Source: CADEDV01 sp964437415 (GTDB taxonomy: Bacteria; Bacteroidota; Bacteroidia; Chitinophagales; Chitinophagaceae). Taken from it: a DNA stretch of 64,000 nucleotides. Shown piece by piece: positions 27,880 through 37,668 of this stretch (positions within the stretch are counted from its first letter, which is position 1; each line of letters starts with the position of its first letter). The stretch is taken from positions 17,248-81,247 of the forward strand of contig CAYTGN010000017.1 in the NCBI GenBank assembly GCA_964437415.1, given 5' to 3'. Made by a program: the position numbers and the translations under genes. Under the pieces are notes generated by a model. The model saw nothing but the letters and a program-made list of their open reading frames with translations, had not been told where the DNA came from and searched no databases.

Positions 27880-29166
27880 TTACTGCTCTACAAGAACTTC
27901 TACCCCGATCTTTTTGTCTGTTTTATACAAAACAACCAACCTGTCCTTCTTGTCAGTTGTGATCCTTACTGGTTTTTTCCCAGGATCAGAAAGAGAAATA
28001 CCGGTAAGATAATCTCCGTTATTATTATACTTAATTATATGAACAGTTGCTCCGTTTTCGTCTTTAGCTAATTCAAATTCACCATTTTCTTTTTCTGCAC
28101 CCCTGACGGCTACAAATACATTACCCTTACTGTCAGTGGCAATATCAGTGGTATATATAATACCATCCGGGGGATTGGGCTGAGCAAAAGAAAACAGGTA
28201 ATTTCCGGTTGCATCATATTTCTGGCAGGGGCCAAAATAGTTTGCTACAAAAACGTCATTATTCATATCCAATGCCAGGCCATAATATCCATTAAAGTAA
28301 CCAGCTCCTGCCCCAGCCTTGCCAAAATGAAATTGGTATTTACCGCTGTTATCAAATACAGTAACCCTGTTCAAATCAATATCACCCAGATACATTCTGT
28401 TTTTAGAATCAAATGCTATTCCCCGGGTAACAAATGACATCCCCGGGCCGGCTCCCTTAGCACCAAAGCTGTAAAGGTGTTTACCCTCCTGGCTAAAAGC
28501 CATCAAACGGGGAGGAGTAATTTTCTGATCAGTTATAAATATTCTATTAGTTCTGTCTGTAGTTATATTAGTAAGGCCATCAAAATGCCCGATGATATCT
28601 CCTTCCGTTTGGCCAAATGAACTGATGAATTTACCAGATGGGGAAAACCGCAGTACTACTTTATCTGTGATCAGAAAATTTCCGTTTCTATCAACAGTAA
28701 TAGCTGTTGGATTCTTGAAGTGCTTAGAATTTTCTTTTGCATCCCCGAAATCCAAAACTGTTTTATAGGAAGTCTTTGCTCCGTTAAATACTACAGTTGC
28801 TGTATTCAGAGCATTGTCAGCTTCCTTTACATAACCAGTAACATTAATTTCTGACAATCCTGTTCCAATACCCGGCGCTGTAAATAAACCAGAAGTTGAG
28901 ATAGTACCGACCTTAGCGTTTCCGCCAACGATACCATTTACTGACCATACAACATTCTTGGGATTATATGCAGAAGTCAGGCGGGTTGTCATCATAACAA
29001 CATGGAACTGCTGTTTATCACCAGCACTTAACGATACAAGTGTCGGGTTGATCCGGGCTCTTTTAAGAGGTTTTGCAGTCGCCCCCCCACCTTGCTGAGA
29101 TAGCACTTGTTGTGTGATCGTTAAAAGCAGGATAAACCCAACAAATCGCCTAATATAATTTTTCAT
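27880..29166 (-). CDS. Secreted Ig-like/NHL-repeat protein
   Basis: 428 aa, signal peptide ending QQVLSQ. Residues about 38-130 form a bacterial Ig-like domain (VSLSAGDKQQFHVV, VVWSVNGIVGG, GTISTSGLFTAPG). The rest is an NHL beta-propeller with repeats such as ITVDRNGNFLITDK, IAFDSKNRMYLGDIDLNRVTVFD, LALDMNNDVFVANYFG and IATDSKGNVFVAV. NHL propellers bind ligands or act as lyases and hydrolases. It is a tandem paralogue of the next gene upstream (64-bp gap). Probably periplasmic or surface exposed; a role in glycan binding or degradation is inferred from the operon only. Confidence 0.82.
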   Translation of the reverse strand: MKNYIRRFVGFILLLTITQQVLSQQGGGATAKPLKRARINPTLVSLSAGDKQQFHVVMMTTRLTSAYNPKNVVWSVNGIVGGNAKVGTISTSGLFTAPGIGTGLSEINVTGYVKEADNALNTATVVFNGAKTSYKTVLDFGDAKENSKHFKNPTAITVDRNGNFLITDKVVLRFSPSGKFISSFGQTEGDIIGHFDGLTNITTDRTNRIFITDQKITPPRLMAFSQEGKHLYSFGAKGAGPGMSFVTRGIAFDSKNRMYLGDIDLNRVTVFDNSGKYQFHFGKAGAGAGYFNGYYGLALDMNNDVFVANYFGPCQKYDATGNYLFSFAQPNPPDGIIYTTDIATDSKGNVFVAVRGAEKENGEFELAKDENGATVHIIKYNNNGDYLTGISLSDPGKKPVRITTDKKDRLVVLYKTDKKIGVEVLVEQ

Positions 29167-29230
29167 TCTTTATATTTTCAATTATTAATGTTATGCGACA
29201 TCCTCCAATCGTGATTTGTCATAAGACAAA

Positions 29231-30544
29231 TCATTGTGGAGCGAAGATTTCAAAACCTGCTGTTTCTTTGCTGCGATAAATAGCAAAGAGATAGCCTTTT
29301 TCATCTACAAAAACCCAGTTTTCGGAATGTTCCCCAATCGATAAGTTAACACCACAGATAAAATCGCCGTTATTGTTGTGCTTTTCAATACTATAAATCC
29401 TTTCCTTCGAAACTTCAAACTGTCCCCCGTAACCACGCATCCCTCTCACCATTGAATAAACATTCCCCCATTTATCATCAGAAATAGCATGTATATAAAC
29501 TGCACCTCCGGGAGGTTCAGCTTCTGCAAATGAGAATAAAAATTTTCCATTGGCATCAAACTTTTGAATGGTTGAGTAATACCCCGACACAAATACATCG
29601 TTATTGGGATCTACCACCAGCGCATGGGGTGCATTAAAATCTTCAGTGCGATGACCATCACGACCCCAGGAGGCAATAAACTCACCTTCATGGGAAAACT
29701 TTGTAACGTTTGAATTGTCAACATCCACTACATACAGATTCCCTTCGCTGTCAAAATCCATTCCATGTGCACGGAGCAACTGGCCAGTGCTATTACCCTT
29801 CGGTGCAAATGATTTTTTCAACTTACCGTCATGTGAGAATATCTGTATCCTGTTGCCAAATTCCTTTTGATCACTGATATACAGATCCCCATCTTTATCA
29901 AGTAAAACAACCCTGGGACTGTAAAACTGTCCGTCTTTCTGGCCGGTAGAGCCGATATAACCCAGGAATTTTCCATCCTGGCTGAAACGCATCACAAAAT
30001 GTGAGTCAGCATCAACAATAACAATGTTACCATCCTTATCAAGTGCCACCCCATGAGGGTTGCCAAAATGTTTTGTTTCGCTATGTTTCTCTGAATATTT
30101 AAAAATGCTTTTATAAAATGGCTTGTCAGGCGCCATGATTACAGATGCAAATAATTTCCTTCCTGGTTTACCGGGAATCTCACCGGTAATATGAATTTCC
30201 TGTGGAACAGGTATAGAAGCAGGTGCTGTATAAACTCCTTCTGTTGTTATCCTGCCATACTCCTCAGTTCCTCCGACAACCCCGTTTACAGACCAGGCAA
30301 CCTGATCAGCAAGTTTTGCCGGTTTGAGGAACTCGGGCAAAAGAATAACCTTAAATTTTTGCTGTTGCCCTGTGGCAAGTGTGGCAACCGACGGATTGAT
30401 AGAAGCATCAGGCCCAACCTTCACCTGTCCGGCAACAGTATCCGTGGCAAGAATAATGAAAGACAAACCCGAAACTAATACGCCACTAAAAAACTTAATT
30501 CTGTCAACTAGCTTTGAGTAGCTGGAAAAATAATGACCTCTCAT
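29231..30544 (-). CDS. Secreted Ig-like/NHL-repeat protein, paralogue
   Basis: 437 aa, same architecture as its downstream neighbour: export signal within about residues 18-38, an Ig-like domain (VATLATGQQQKFKV, VAWSVNGVVGG, GRITTEGVYTAPAS) and an NHL propeller (VALDKDGNIVIVDADSHFVM, VVLLDKDGDLYISDQ, MDFDSEGNLYVVDVDNSNV, LVVDPNNDVFVSGYYS). The two genes share domain order and many motif positions but have diverged clearly, so duplication is not recent. It follows the metallophosphoesterase gene by 32 bp. Confidence 0.82.
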   Translation of the reverse strand: MRGHYFSSYSKLVDRIKFFSGVLVSGLSFIILATDTVAGQVKVGPDASINPSVATLATGQQQKFKVILLPEFLKPAKLADQVAWSVNGVVGGTEEYGRITTEGVYTAPASIPVPQEIHITGEIPGKPGRKLFASVIMAPDKPFYKSIFKYSEKHSETKHFGNPHGVALDKDGNIVIVDADSHFVMRFSQDGKFLGYIGSTGQKDGQFYSPRVVLLDKDGDLYISDQKEFGNRIQIFSHDGKLKKSFAPKGNSTGQLLRAHGMDFDSEGNLYVVDVDNSNVTKFSHEGEFIASWGRDGHRTEDFNAPHALVVDPNNDVFVSGYYSTIQKFDANGKFLFSFAEAEPPGGAVYIHAISDDKWGNVYSMVRGMRGYGGQFEVSKERIYSIEKHNNNGDFICGVNLSIGEHSENWVFVDEKGYLFAIYRSKETAGFEIFAPQ

Positions 30545-30576
30545 TTCTTACTAAATTTACGTTTTACTAATTCTAT

Positions 30577-31506
30577 TTAATTTGCATATTCAGGTTTCCA
30601 CCCATATTCGATATACTCCCATGAAATATCTCCTCCGTTGATTGAAATTCTCATAAATCCTTTCTCAACATCCTTATTGCCCCTCCATGAATGACCCGAA
30701 ACCGAGCCACCGGTGATAAACCTCGTTTTATTATTTATGTAGATATCTTCAATCCAATGAGTATGCCCCTGCAATACCAACCTGAGATTATGCTTTTCAA
30801 GCATATTCAATATCTCAGTCCTGTTTGTAATGAATGCCCCCTCCGGGCTACGGGGGTTTGGTCCCCGTATGTGACGCTGCCAATACGTGGAAAGAAAGGG
30901 TATATGTACAACTATCGCTACCGGTATTTCTGACGAAATTTTTGAAAGATCTTCCTGGAGCCATTTCATTTGTTCCTCATCAATCTCACCGATATACTTT
31001 CTATCCTTTTCTCCAACAGAATTTAACACTATAAAATGCCAGCCTTTGTGATCAAAAGAATAATAAGTTTTGCCAAGATATTTTCTGAACAGCCCGTATT
31101 TATAATCAGGATGACCTTTGTCTACATTACTTTCAGGGTAAATGCCAAACAAATCATGATTACCAACCGTATTGAATACAGGCATTTTCAGTAAAGCTGT
31201 GGTTTGAGCATATAACTTAAAAAGAGAATCAGCCCTGGCATACCCAACACCTAAAGCATCATAGACAAGGTCGCCACCGGTCAGAACAAAATCTGCATTC
31301 ATATTATTAGCCTTGTCAATAGCTAACTTAAACCCCTTAACAGCACCGTTTTCTGGCTGAAGATGAATGTCACACATAAAAAGAAAAGAGAATGACTCAT
31401 TCTTTCCCAGCTCAGCAGCAAAAGCCAGATCAGTTTTCTGTACTGAATTCCGTGGACTGCAGGCACACTGAAGGCAAATGAATAATATCGTGGCAATTTT
31501 TTTCAT
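30577..31506 (-). CDS. Calcineurin-like phosphoesterase lipoprotein
   Basis: 309 aa from the preferred start MKKIATILFICLQCAC; an ATG three codons earlier is possible. Lipobox LQCAC. Complete metallophosphoesterase motif set: CDIHLQP, LTGGDLVYD, TVGNHDLFG, VVHIPF and LQGHTHWIEDI, binding two metal ions. Envelope-anchored hydrolysis of a phosphate mono- or diester is expected. Paralogue of the gene 104 bp upstream (also a lipoprotein). Together with the PafA- and PhoD-like genes it makes phosphate removal a theme of this cluster. Confidence 0.87.
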   Translation of the reverse strand: MKKIATILFICLQCACSPRNSVQKTDLAFAAELGKNESFSFLFMCDIHLQPENGAVKGFKLAIDKANNMNADFVLTGGDLVYDALGVGYARADSLFKLYAQTTALLKMPVFNTVGNHDLFGIYPESNVDKGHPDYKYGLFRKYLGKTYYSFDHKGWHFIVLNSVGEKDRKYIGEIDEEQMKWLQEDLSKISSEIPVAIVVHIPFLSTYWQRHIRGPNPRSPEGAFITNRTEILNMLEKHNLRLVLQGHTHWIEDIYINNKTRFITGGSVSGHSWRGNKDVEKGFMRISINGGDISWEYIEYGWKPEYAN

Positions 31507-31619
31507 TACAATCATAGCGGGATGCCATAAAAAAGGTATACATCGTTACCCAACAGGCAATTCATTTATAAAACAAGGATAAGGGAACGATTCGTTATGA
31601 AGTGGATTGGAGAAACCCG

Positions 31620-32549
31620 TCATTCTCTGTAAAGAGTCTCCCAGCCGTAATCTATGTATTCCCAGTTGATATCCTGCCCCTTGATGCGAATCAGCATAAA
31701 ACCTTCTTCACCGGTTCTGGTTCCCTTCCAGGAAGGTCGGCCAGCCACCGCACCTCCCGTTATGAACCGGGTTTTACCACCGACATTAATATCTTCCACC
31801 CAATGAAGATGCCCTTGCAGAACCAGGCGAAGGTTATGCTTTTTAAAAAGCTCCAGGACTTCATTCCGGTTATCTACCCATAATTCGTTTGGAACCTCAG
31901 GTTTGTCTGTCTTTGGATAAATCTGTGCCTGAACTGAAACAAGGGGTATGTGCAAAACAATTGCAATTGGCGTTTCGGGTGAAACTCCGGCTATATCCTT
32001 TTTCAGCCATTCTATCTGATCTTTTCCTATTGTTCCTATATACTTTTTGTTTTTTTCATCAATGGAATTCAATGCAATAAAATGCCAGCCTTTATGATTA
32101 AACGAGTAAAAGGTCTCACCCAGGTATCGTTTATACATTCCATATTTATAATCCGGATCAGCCGGGCTGATGCCGCTGCCTTCATAAATTCCAAACAATT
32201 CATGATTTCCAATTACATTGTAAACAGGCATCTTCAGTCTCTTGATAGTCTCTTTATATAACTGAAATAATGAGTCACCTCTTGGCCTGTTTCCTCTTAG
32301 CACATCAAAAACAAGATCACCGCCTGTTAAAACAAAATCAGCATTCAGCTTGTTGGCGGTGTCAATAGCTTTAATCAATCCATCGGTGGCACCCAGTTCA
32401 GGCTGGATATGAATATCGGTCATGAACAGAAATGAAAACTCATTTTCTTTTGCTGCTGTTGAAGTAATTTTCTTCGAAAGACAGCCGGATAATAATTGTA
32501 CAAAGAATAGAAAATAAACAATACTCCTCATTCGATTTAACTTCATCAT
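31620..32549 (-). CDS. Calcineurin-like phosphoesterase lipoprotein, paralogue
   Basis: 309 aa, lipobox LLSGC near residue 23. Motifs: TDIHIQPELG, LTGGDLVFD, VIGNHELFG, VLHIPL and LQGHLHWVEDI. The third motif has GNHE where the paralogue has GNHD, a conservative difference in a residue next to the catalytic His. It is adjacent to susD (46 bp) and to its paralogue, with which it shares nearly the same length and layout. Likely periplasm-facing or surface lipoprotein acting on a phosphorylated ligand. Confidence 0.87.
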   Translation of the reverse strand: MMKLNRMRSIVYFLFFVQLLSGCLSKKITSTAAKENEFSFLFMTDIHIQPELGATDGLIKAIDTANKLNADFVLTGGDLVFDVLRGNRPRGDSLFQLYKETIKRLKMPVYNVIGNHELFGIYEGSGISPADPDYKYGMYKRYLGETFYSFNHKGWHFIALNSIDEKNKKYIGTIGKDQIEWLKKDIAGVSPETPIAIVLHIPLVSVQAQIYPKTDKPEVPNELWVDNRNEVLELFKKHNLRLVLQGHLHWVEDINVGGKTRFITGGAVAGRPSWKGTRTGEEGFMLIRIKGQDINWEYIDYGWETLYRE

Positions 32550-32595
32550 TCAATCATATTATTATGCAATTAATAAAAAAATTTTAAACCCGATA

Positions 32596-34251
32596 CTAAT
32601 ATCCCGGATTCTGACTCATCGGTAAAGTCAGATTCGCATCGATAACGGACTGGGGTATCGGGAACAGTGTATCTCTTGGGCTAACAAGTTGTCCGCCGTT
32701 TTTATTATACAATTTTACCCGGTCAAACCAGGTTCCTGTCCTTAGCAGCGTATATCTTCTATGCTCTTCCAGTATCAGTTCCCTGGATCTTTCATCCAGG
32801 ATAAAAGCCATATTTATGTCCCCGGCAGTGACGGCAGGAGCATTCGCCCTGCTTCGAAGCAGATTGATAGTAATGGCCGCCTGGTCAGGCTGGCTCAGCT
32901 TCATTTGTGCCTCTGCTTTCAAAAGGTAGGTTTCTGCAAGCCTCAGGTATAAAACGTCCTTATAGGAAGCAAAATCTGCAAGGTTACTTGGGTTGGCCCA
33001 ATCTGCTTTCCTTGAAAAAGGCCAGTCAACCCTGTTTCTGCTGGTTGCTGAAATATCATTGGCCCATGAAAGCCATACTGTGTCGCCATAATTATATCCC
33101 GGAGGAAGTATATCGGCTGCTGCCGGTGCATTTCCGGCTGCATTGGTAAGAATGAAATATTTTCTGATAGCGTAACCTGATCCCCTGTCATCCTGAGGAG
33201 AATATAGGTCCAAAGCATATTTAGTCATTGACATCCTACCAAGCCCATTACCACCCCTTTCAACAGTGACCCTGAATGGAGTGATATTATTTACCCGCAT
33301 GGAAGCATACCTGCTTGTATGATGACGTCGCTGAAGACTCAGACCTCCACCAATAGTTTGAAATCTGAACTGAAATACCCATAGTGCTTCTTTATTCCCT
33401 TCCTCCCGATTAATATTACCGGGATAAAACATATCCATAAATGGAACTCCGGGCTGATTGGCCCTTACTCCATACCGGCTGGTTATAAGTCCATACTGAG
33501 GTGTTGCTATTACTTTATCGGCCCAAATCAATGCACTATCGGGCTTATTAATAGTCAGGTACATTTCAGACAGGAAATGCTGTGCGGCGCCCTTCGTCAT
33601 CCTGCCGGGCAAAGAAGCCCCAACCGGAATATATTGTTCCGCAAAAAGCAAATCGTTGATTATTTGTCGTCTGATCACCGCGACAGGATCTCTTTGCCAG
33701 TCCGTTCTGATTGTTGAGCCCAGAGATTCCTGGAGATTTAATGGGACATCACCCCAGCAATATGACAAATGTCTGTACGCCCAGGCACGAATGGCCCTTG
33801 CCTCTGCAATTACCCTGTTCTTGTTGGCATCCGCACTTGCGCTTCCACCTGTCCAATTAATATCAGGATTCTCGCCATTAATTATTATTGAATTTGCTGC
33901 TGAAACGATCTTATACAACCAGCTAAAAACACCGCTGTAAAAAGTGTTGGTTGGGTTATTAAGTGCCCCCCAATCCTGGTATATCTGAGTGATGCCGGCT
34001 ACAAAATGATTAGTAACCATATTGTCAGTTCCGTTCATGAACATATCGGCTACCAGTGATGTTGAGCCATCAAGACCTTCCCACTCAAGACGGACCAGTG
34101 AGTATAGTCCGTTCAAACCCGCTTCAAAACCCGAATAACTCTTGTATAAAGTGACTGATGAAACCAGGTTTGGAGGCTCTTCATTAAGTAAACTTTTTTT
34201 ACAGCTTACGAACAGTACTGCGGTAGTTATAACTAAAAGAATCTTTTTCAT
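32596..34251 (-). CDS. SusD/RagB-family nutrient-binding lipoprotein
   Basis: 551 aa. Lipoprotein signal MKKILLVITTAVLFVSC with lipidated Cys17. SusD features: ARAIRAWAYRHLSYCWGDVPL, the helical TPR-like core, AETYLLKAEAQMKLSQPDQA and the C-terminal DERSRELILEEHRRYTLLRTG, ending MSQNPGY. It is the ligand-binding partner of the SusC encoded 36 bp upstream. Sequence similarity to the other SusD of the window is limited to family motifs, so the two pairs probably recognise different ligands. Confidence 0.93.
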   Translation of the reverse strand: MKKILLVITTAVLFVSCKKSLLNEEPPNLVSSVTLYKSYSGFEAGLNGLYSLVRLEWEGLDGSTSLVADMFMNGTDNMVTNHFVAGITQIYQDWGALNNPTNTFYSGVFSWLYKIVSAANSIIINGENPDINWTGGSASADANKNRVIAEARAIRAWAYRHLSYCWGDVPLNLQESLGSTIRTDWQRDPVAVIRRQIINDLLFAEQYIPVGASLPGRMTKGAAQHFLSEMYLTINKPDSALIWADKVIATPQYGLITSRYGVRANQPGVPFMDMFYPGNINREEGNKEALWVFQFRFQTIGGGLSLQRRHHTSRYASMRVNNITPFRVTVERGGNGLGRMSMTKYALDLYSPQDDRGSGYAIRKYFILTNAAGNAPAAADILPPGYNYGDTVWLSWANDISATSRNRVDWPFSRKADWANPSNLADFASYKDVLYLRLAETYLLKAEAQMKLSQPDQAAITINLLRSRANAPAVTAGDINMAFILDERSRELILEEHRRYTLLRTGTWFDRVKLYNKNGGQLVSPRDTLFPIPQSVIDANLTLPMSQNPGY

Positions 34252-34287
34252 AACGCTATAATTAATTATAAACGATGACTGATTAAA

Positions 34288-37200
34288 TTATAAGTTCAAT
34301 GTAAGGCCGAAAACAAATTCCCTTTGCAATGGATTGACACCCCTCCCGCTGTTTAACTCAGGATCACTAGCCGTCCATTTTGTAATTGTGACGAGGTTTC
34401 TGCCAACTACATAAAGTCTTAATTTACCTAAACCGGTCTTTTTAAGTACAGTAGCCGGAAAATCATACGAAACAGTGAGGTCTTTGAGACGGACAAAACT
34501 CGCATCCTCGTAAATTTGTGCTGAAATACCCTGCATCCTCTCCGCATTCAGTGCATTACGGTAAAAATTATTTGTTGGGTTACTCGGTGTCCACCAATCC
34601 TTCTTTAATACATTTCTTCTCACATCAGAACCTGATGAGGCATCTTGTAATAATTCGTTCCAACGGGTAACGCCATGAACGCCGTGGATAAAGGCTGTTA
34701 CCGATATATTTTTAAAAGTAAACGTATTACTTAGTCCCCATAAAAACTTTGGATCCAATTGCCCGATCACTTCACGGTCGTTGGCATTGATTACACCGTC
34801 CTTATTGCTGTCCTTTATTTTTGCGTTGCCGGGTACAGAACCCCAGGTTGCCGCTTGTGGTGCCTCACTTTGCTGCCATACACCGTCAAATACATAGTTA
34901 AAATTGACCCGGATAGGTTGTCCGATAAACCATGCATTCGCCAAATCATTTATTTCATTACCGTCAGAATCAAGAAGCCCGTAAAGAGAAACGATCTGGT
35001 TTTTCACATGCGATAAGTTAACAGTTGTGCTCCAGGAAAATTTATTTGAAATAACATTACGTGAGGTTAAAGACAATTCAAACCCGGTATTCTTTGTCTC
35101 GCCAATATTTTGAGTGATAGCAGTAAGACCATTGACAGAAGATATTGATCTGTTCAGCAATAAATCAAACGTCTTTGTCTGATAGAAATTAATATCTCCC
35201 TCAATCCGGTTATTCAATATACCGAAATCCAGCCCTATATTAAAAGATCTGCTGGATTCCCATCCAAGATTATCTAACCCGATTCTGCTTGGAATATACC
35301 CGGGTTGTGTGGCGCCAAGAGAAACGATATTGCTTTCCGCATAACGTGAAATAGTCTCATAGGCACCAACGGCCTGGTTACCATTCAACCCGTATGAAGC
35401 CCTTAATTTGAATTTATTAAAAATATCCTTTAACGGGAAAAACTCCTCATCATCCAGATTCCATCCTAATGCAACGGATGGAAATGTTCCCCATTTGCTT
35501 TTTGCACCAAAGCCTGAATACCCATCACGACGTCCTGTCAACGTAAGCAGATACCTGCCTTTATAAGAGTAATTAATCCTTAACATCTGTGAAATAAGCG
35601 CCGTTTTCACATATGTATAGCTTGGAGAAACAAAGGAAGCCTGTGAAGTTGAATAGTAACTTGTAAAATCGTTAGGGAATCCCCTGGCATCTACTATATT
35701 GGCCGATGATGAATTTTCCTCGTACATGTATGCGGCTGTTGCAAAAATGGTATGATCACCAATACTCTTATTGTATGAAAGAACATTTTCCACAATTGTA
35801 TTTTTCTCGGATGTACTTGCCGTGTTGGCAATTCCACCTGCTTCTAACCCCGCTGCGGTATTTCTTCCGATATAATTAGTGATACTACCTGATTTTCTTC
35901 TGATACCAGTATTGAGCTGGTAGGTCAGACCTTCTATAAAAGGAACTTTAACTATAGCAAAATTGTTCGTCAAAATCTGGTTTGATTCATTCGAATAGTT
36001 ATAATTAATCGGTTCAAGAGGATTCCGGATATCAATAAACTCGGGCCAGGGATACAACGTCAAATTTCCGTTATCATCATATGCCTTTGTAAGCGGGTTT
36101 TTTCTATACACTAATGCCCAATCCAGCGGAAAACCTTCCTTCTTTTCAAAAGACAGTTGGGTTCTTGTTCCGACTTTTAACCACTTGGTTATTTCTGTCT
36201 CAATATTAATCCGGCTGGTGATACGACGATACCCGTCATTGATTGCCACTCCATTCGCATCCAACAAGCTCCCTCCAATTAAGTAGTTGGTATTCTGAAA
36301 ACCACCGGCAACCGACAGATTATGCTGCTGACTGCTTCCATTGCGTAAGGCAAGATCAACCCAGTCAACCCATTTGCCCGCATTATATATAGCCTGCTCG
36401 GAAGCCGTTACACGTCCAGGCTCACGAAGCTCTTTGAAATCATAAAAGTCCTCACCATTCATATATTTTGCAATATTTACCGCCTTTTGCGTGGAGTATC
36501 TGCCATCATAAGTAATTCTTGGTTTCCCTGTTTGTCCAAGCTTTGTTGTAATCAGTATTACGCCATTCGCACCTCTGGATCCATATATGGCAGCTGCAGA
36601 CGCATCTTTAAGTACTTCTATGGATTTAATGTCATTCGGGTTTATATCCATTAAATTGCCACTATAAGGAACACCGTCAAGCACAATTAAAGGATCATTG
36701 CTGGCCAAAATGGAGTTACGACCTCTGACCATTATTGACTGATTAGGTGAAGCTCCGGCCTGAGTCTGCTGTACCATAATCCCCGGAACAGAACCTTGTA
36801 AAGCTTGCGCCACATTTAAATTGGGGACCATCTCCAATCTCTCCCTGGGAACGGAAGCGACAGATCCGGTAATATCTCTTCGTTTCTGAGCCCCATATCC
36901 GACTACTACCACTTCTTCCATCCCTTTTACATCAGGCAATAAAGTAATATCAATCGTTGACCTTCCGGCAATGTTCACCTCCTGAGAAAGAAATCCTGTA
37001 AAAGAAAAAACCAATACACCGTTTCCTGGCACATCGATTTTATAAACCCCCGCAGTATTGGTAGTCGTCCCGGCGCCATCAACACCCTTAACAACAACAG
37101 AAACCCCTTCCAAAACCGCACCTGCTTCATTTCTCACAGTACCCGCTACTGTTATTTCCTGGATTGCTGCAGACCTTCCTTTCTCCTTAGAAAATACAGG

Positions 37201-37293
37201 AATAAACAAGAATAGAAATAATACTGTAAGCGCCACACCGGCGTTTTTGGATGTAAGTACTTGACTTGAAGAAAAAAATTGCTTTTTCATCAT
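34288..37293 (-). CDS. SusC/RagA-family TonB-dependent outer-membrane transporter
   Basis: 1001 aa. Signal peptide (hydrophobic core about 18-33, cleaved before SKEKGR), carboxypeptidase-regulatory-like domain (about 45-120, GTVRNEAGAVLEGVSVVVKG), plug domain with VVVGYGAQKRRDITGSVAS, LQGSVPGIMVQ and IEVLKDASAAAIYGSRGANG, then the barrel. Normal SusC length. First gene after a 375-bp gap, so probably the start of its own transcript reading through SusD and the phosphoesterases. Confidence 0.95.
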   Translation of the reverse strand: MMKKQFFSSSQVLTSKNAGVALTVLFLFLFIPVFSKEKGRSAAIQEITVAGTVRNEAGAVLEGVSVVVKGVDGAGTTTNTAGVYKIDVPGNGVLVFSFTGFLSQEVNIAGRSTIDITLLPDVKGMEEVVVVGYGAQKRRDITGSVASVPRERLEMVPNLNVAQALQGSVPGIMVQQTQAGASPNQSIMVRGRNSILASNDPLIVLDGVPYSGNLMDINPNDIKSIEVLKDASAAAIYGSRGANGVILITTKLGQTGKPRITYDGRYSTQKAVNIAKYMNGEDFYDFKELREPGRVTASEQAIYNAGKWVDWVDLALRNGSSQQHNLSVAGGFQNTNYLIGGSLLDANGVAINDGYRRITSRINIETEITKWLKVGTRTQLSFEKKEGFPLDWALVYRKNPLTKAYDDNGNLTLYPWPEFIDIRNPLEPINYNYSNESNQILTNNFAIVKVPFIEGLTYQLNTGIRRKSGSITNYIGRNTAAGLEAGGIANTASTSEKNTIVENVLSYNKSIGDHTIFATAAYMYEENSSSANIVDARGFPNDFTSYYSTSQASFVSPSYTYVKTALISQMLRINYSYKGRYLLTLTGRRDGYSGFGAKSKWGTFPSVALGWNLDDEEFFPLKDIFNKFKLRASYGLNGNQAVGAYETISRYAESNIVSLGATQPGYIPSRIGLDNLGWESSRSFNIGLDFGILNNRIEGDINFYQTKTFDLLLNRSISSVNGLTAITQNIGETKNTGFELSLTSRNVISNKFSWSTTVNLSHVKNQIVSLYGLLDSDGNEINDLANAWFIGQPIRVNFNYVFDGVWQQSEAPQAATWGSVPGNAKIKDSNKDGVINANDREVIGQLDPKFLWGLSNTFTFKNISVTAFIHGVHGVTRWNELLQDASSGSDVRRNVLKKDWWTPSNPTNNFYRNALNAERMQGISAQIYEDASFVRLKDLTVSYDFPATVLKKTGLGKLRLYVVGRNLVTITKWTASDPELNSGRGVNPLQREFVFGLTLNL

Positions 37294-37668
37294 ATGGCAG
37301 TTTTGATAGTTTCTGAAATAGGTTAGAAAAATTTATGTCCTGGCAATCTTCCTATTTCTCTTCTGTAAATCTACTGGAACCTACAGTTGGGAAATTATTC
37401 CTGATTTGCCAATTATTATAGGATGTTATCATAAAGCAAAAACAGCCCCTTCGCACATTTACTTCTTTTTGTTTATGTCAATTTTTTATTTCTTAAATGG
37501 CATAAAATTTTCTCAATGTTTTTTGCAATCTAAAAGTAGCCCGGGATAAACAACGGAAAAACTGATGAAAAAAAGATAATAATAAAGTAATGTCCTAAAA
37601 TAGAAAAACAACTCACCTATAGACAAATAATACAAAAAAAATATTCGTTCGGATCCCAAACCCTAAAC
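37294..37668. other. 375-bp intergenic region upstream of the second susC
   Basis: No gene seen. It should hold the promoter of the second susC on the minus strand, but I find no TAnnTTTG/TTTG pair with correct spacing and no strong inverted repeat. Composition is AT-rich. Confidence 0.5.

Noticed and set aside
88..32549. Sialic acid degradation locus
   Set aside because: Several sialidase-fold proteins and a NanA-family lyase are present, but no NanE, NanK, NanM or NagA/NagB type genes, and the lyase motif is altered.
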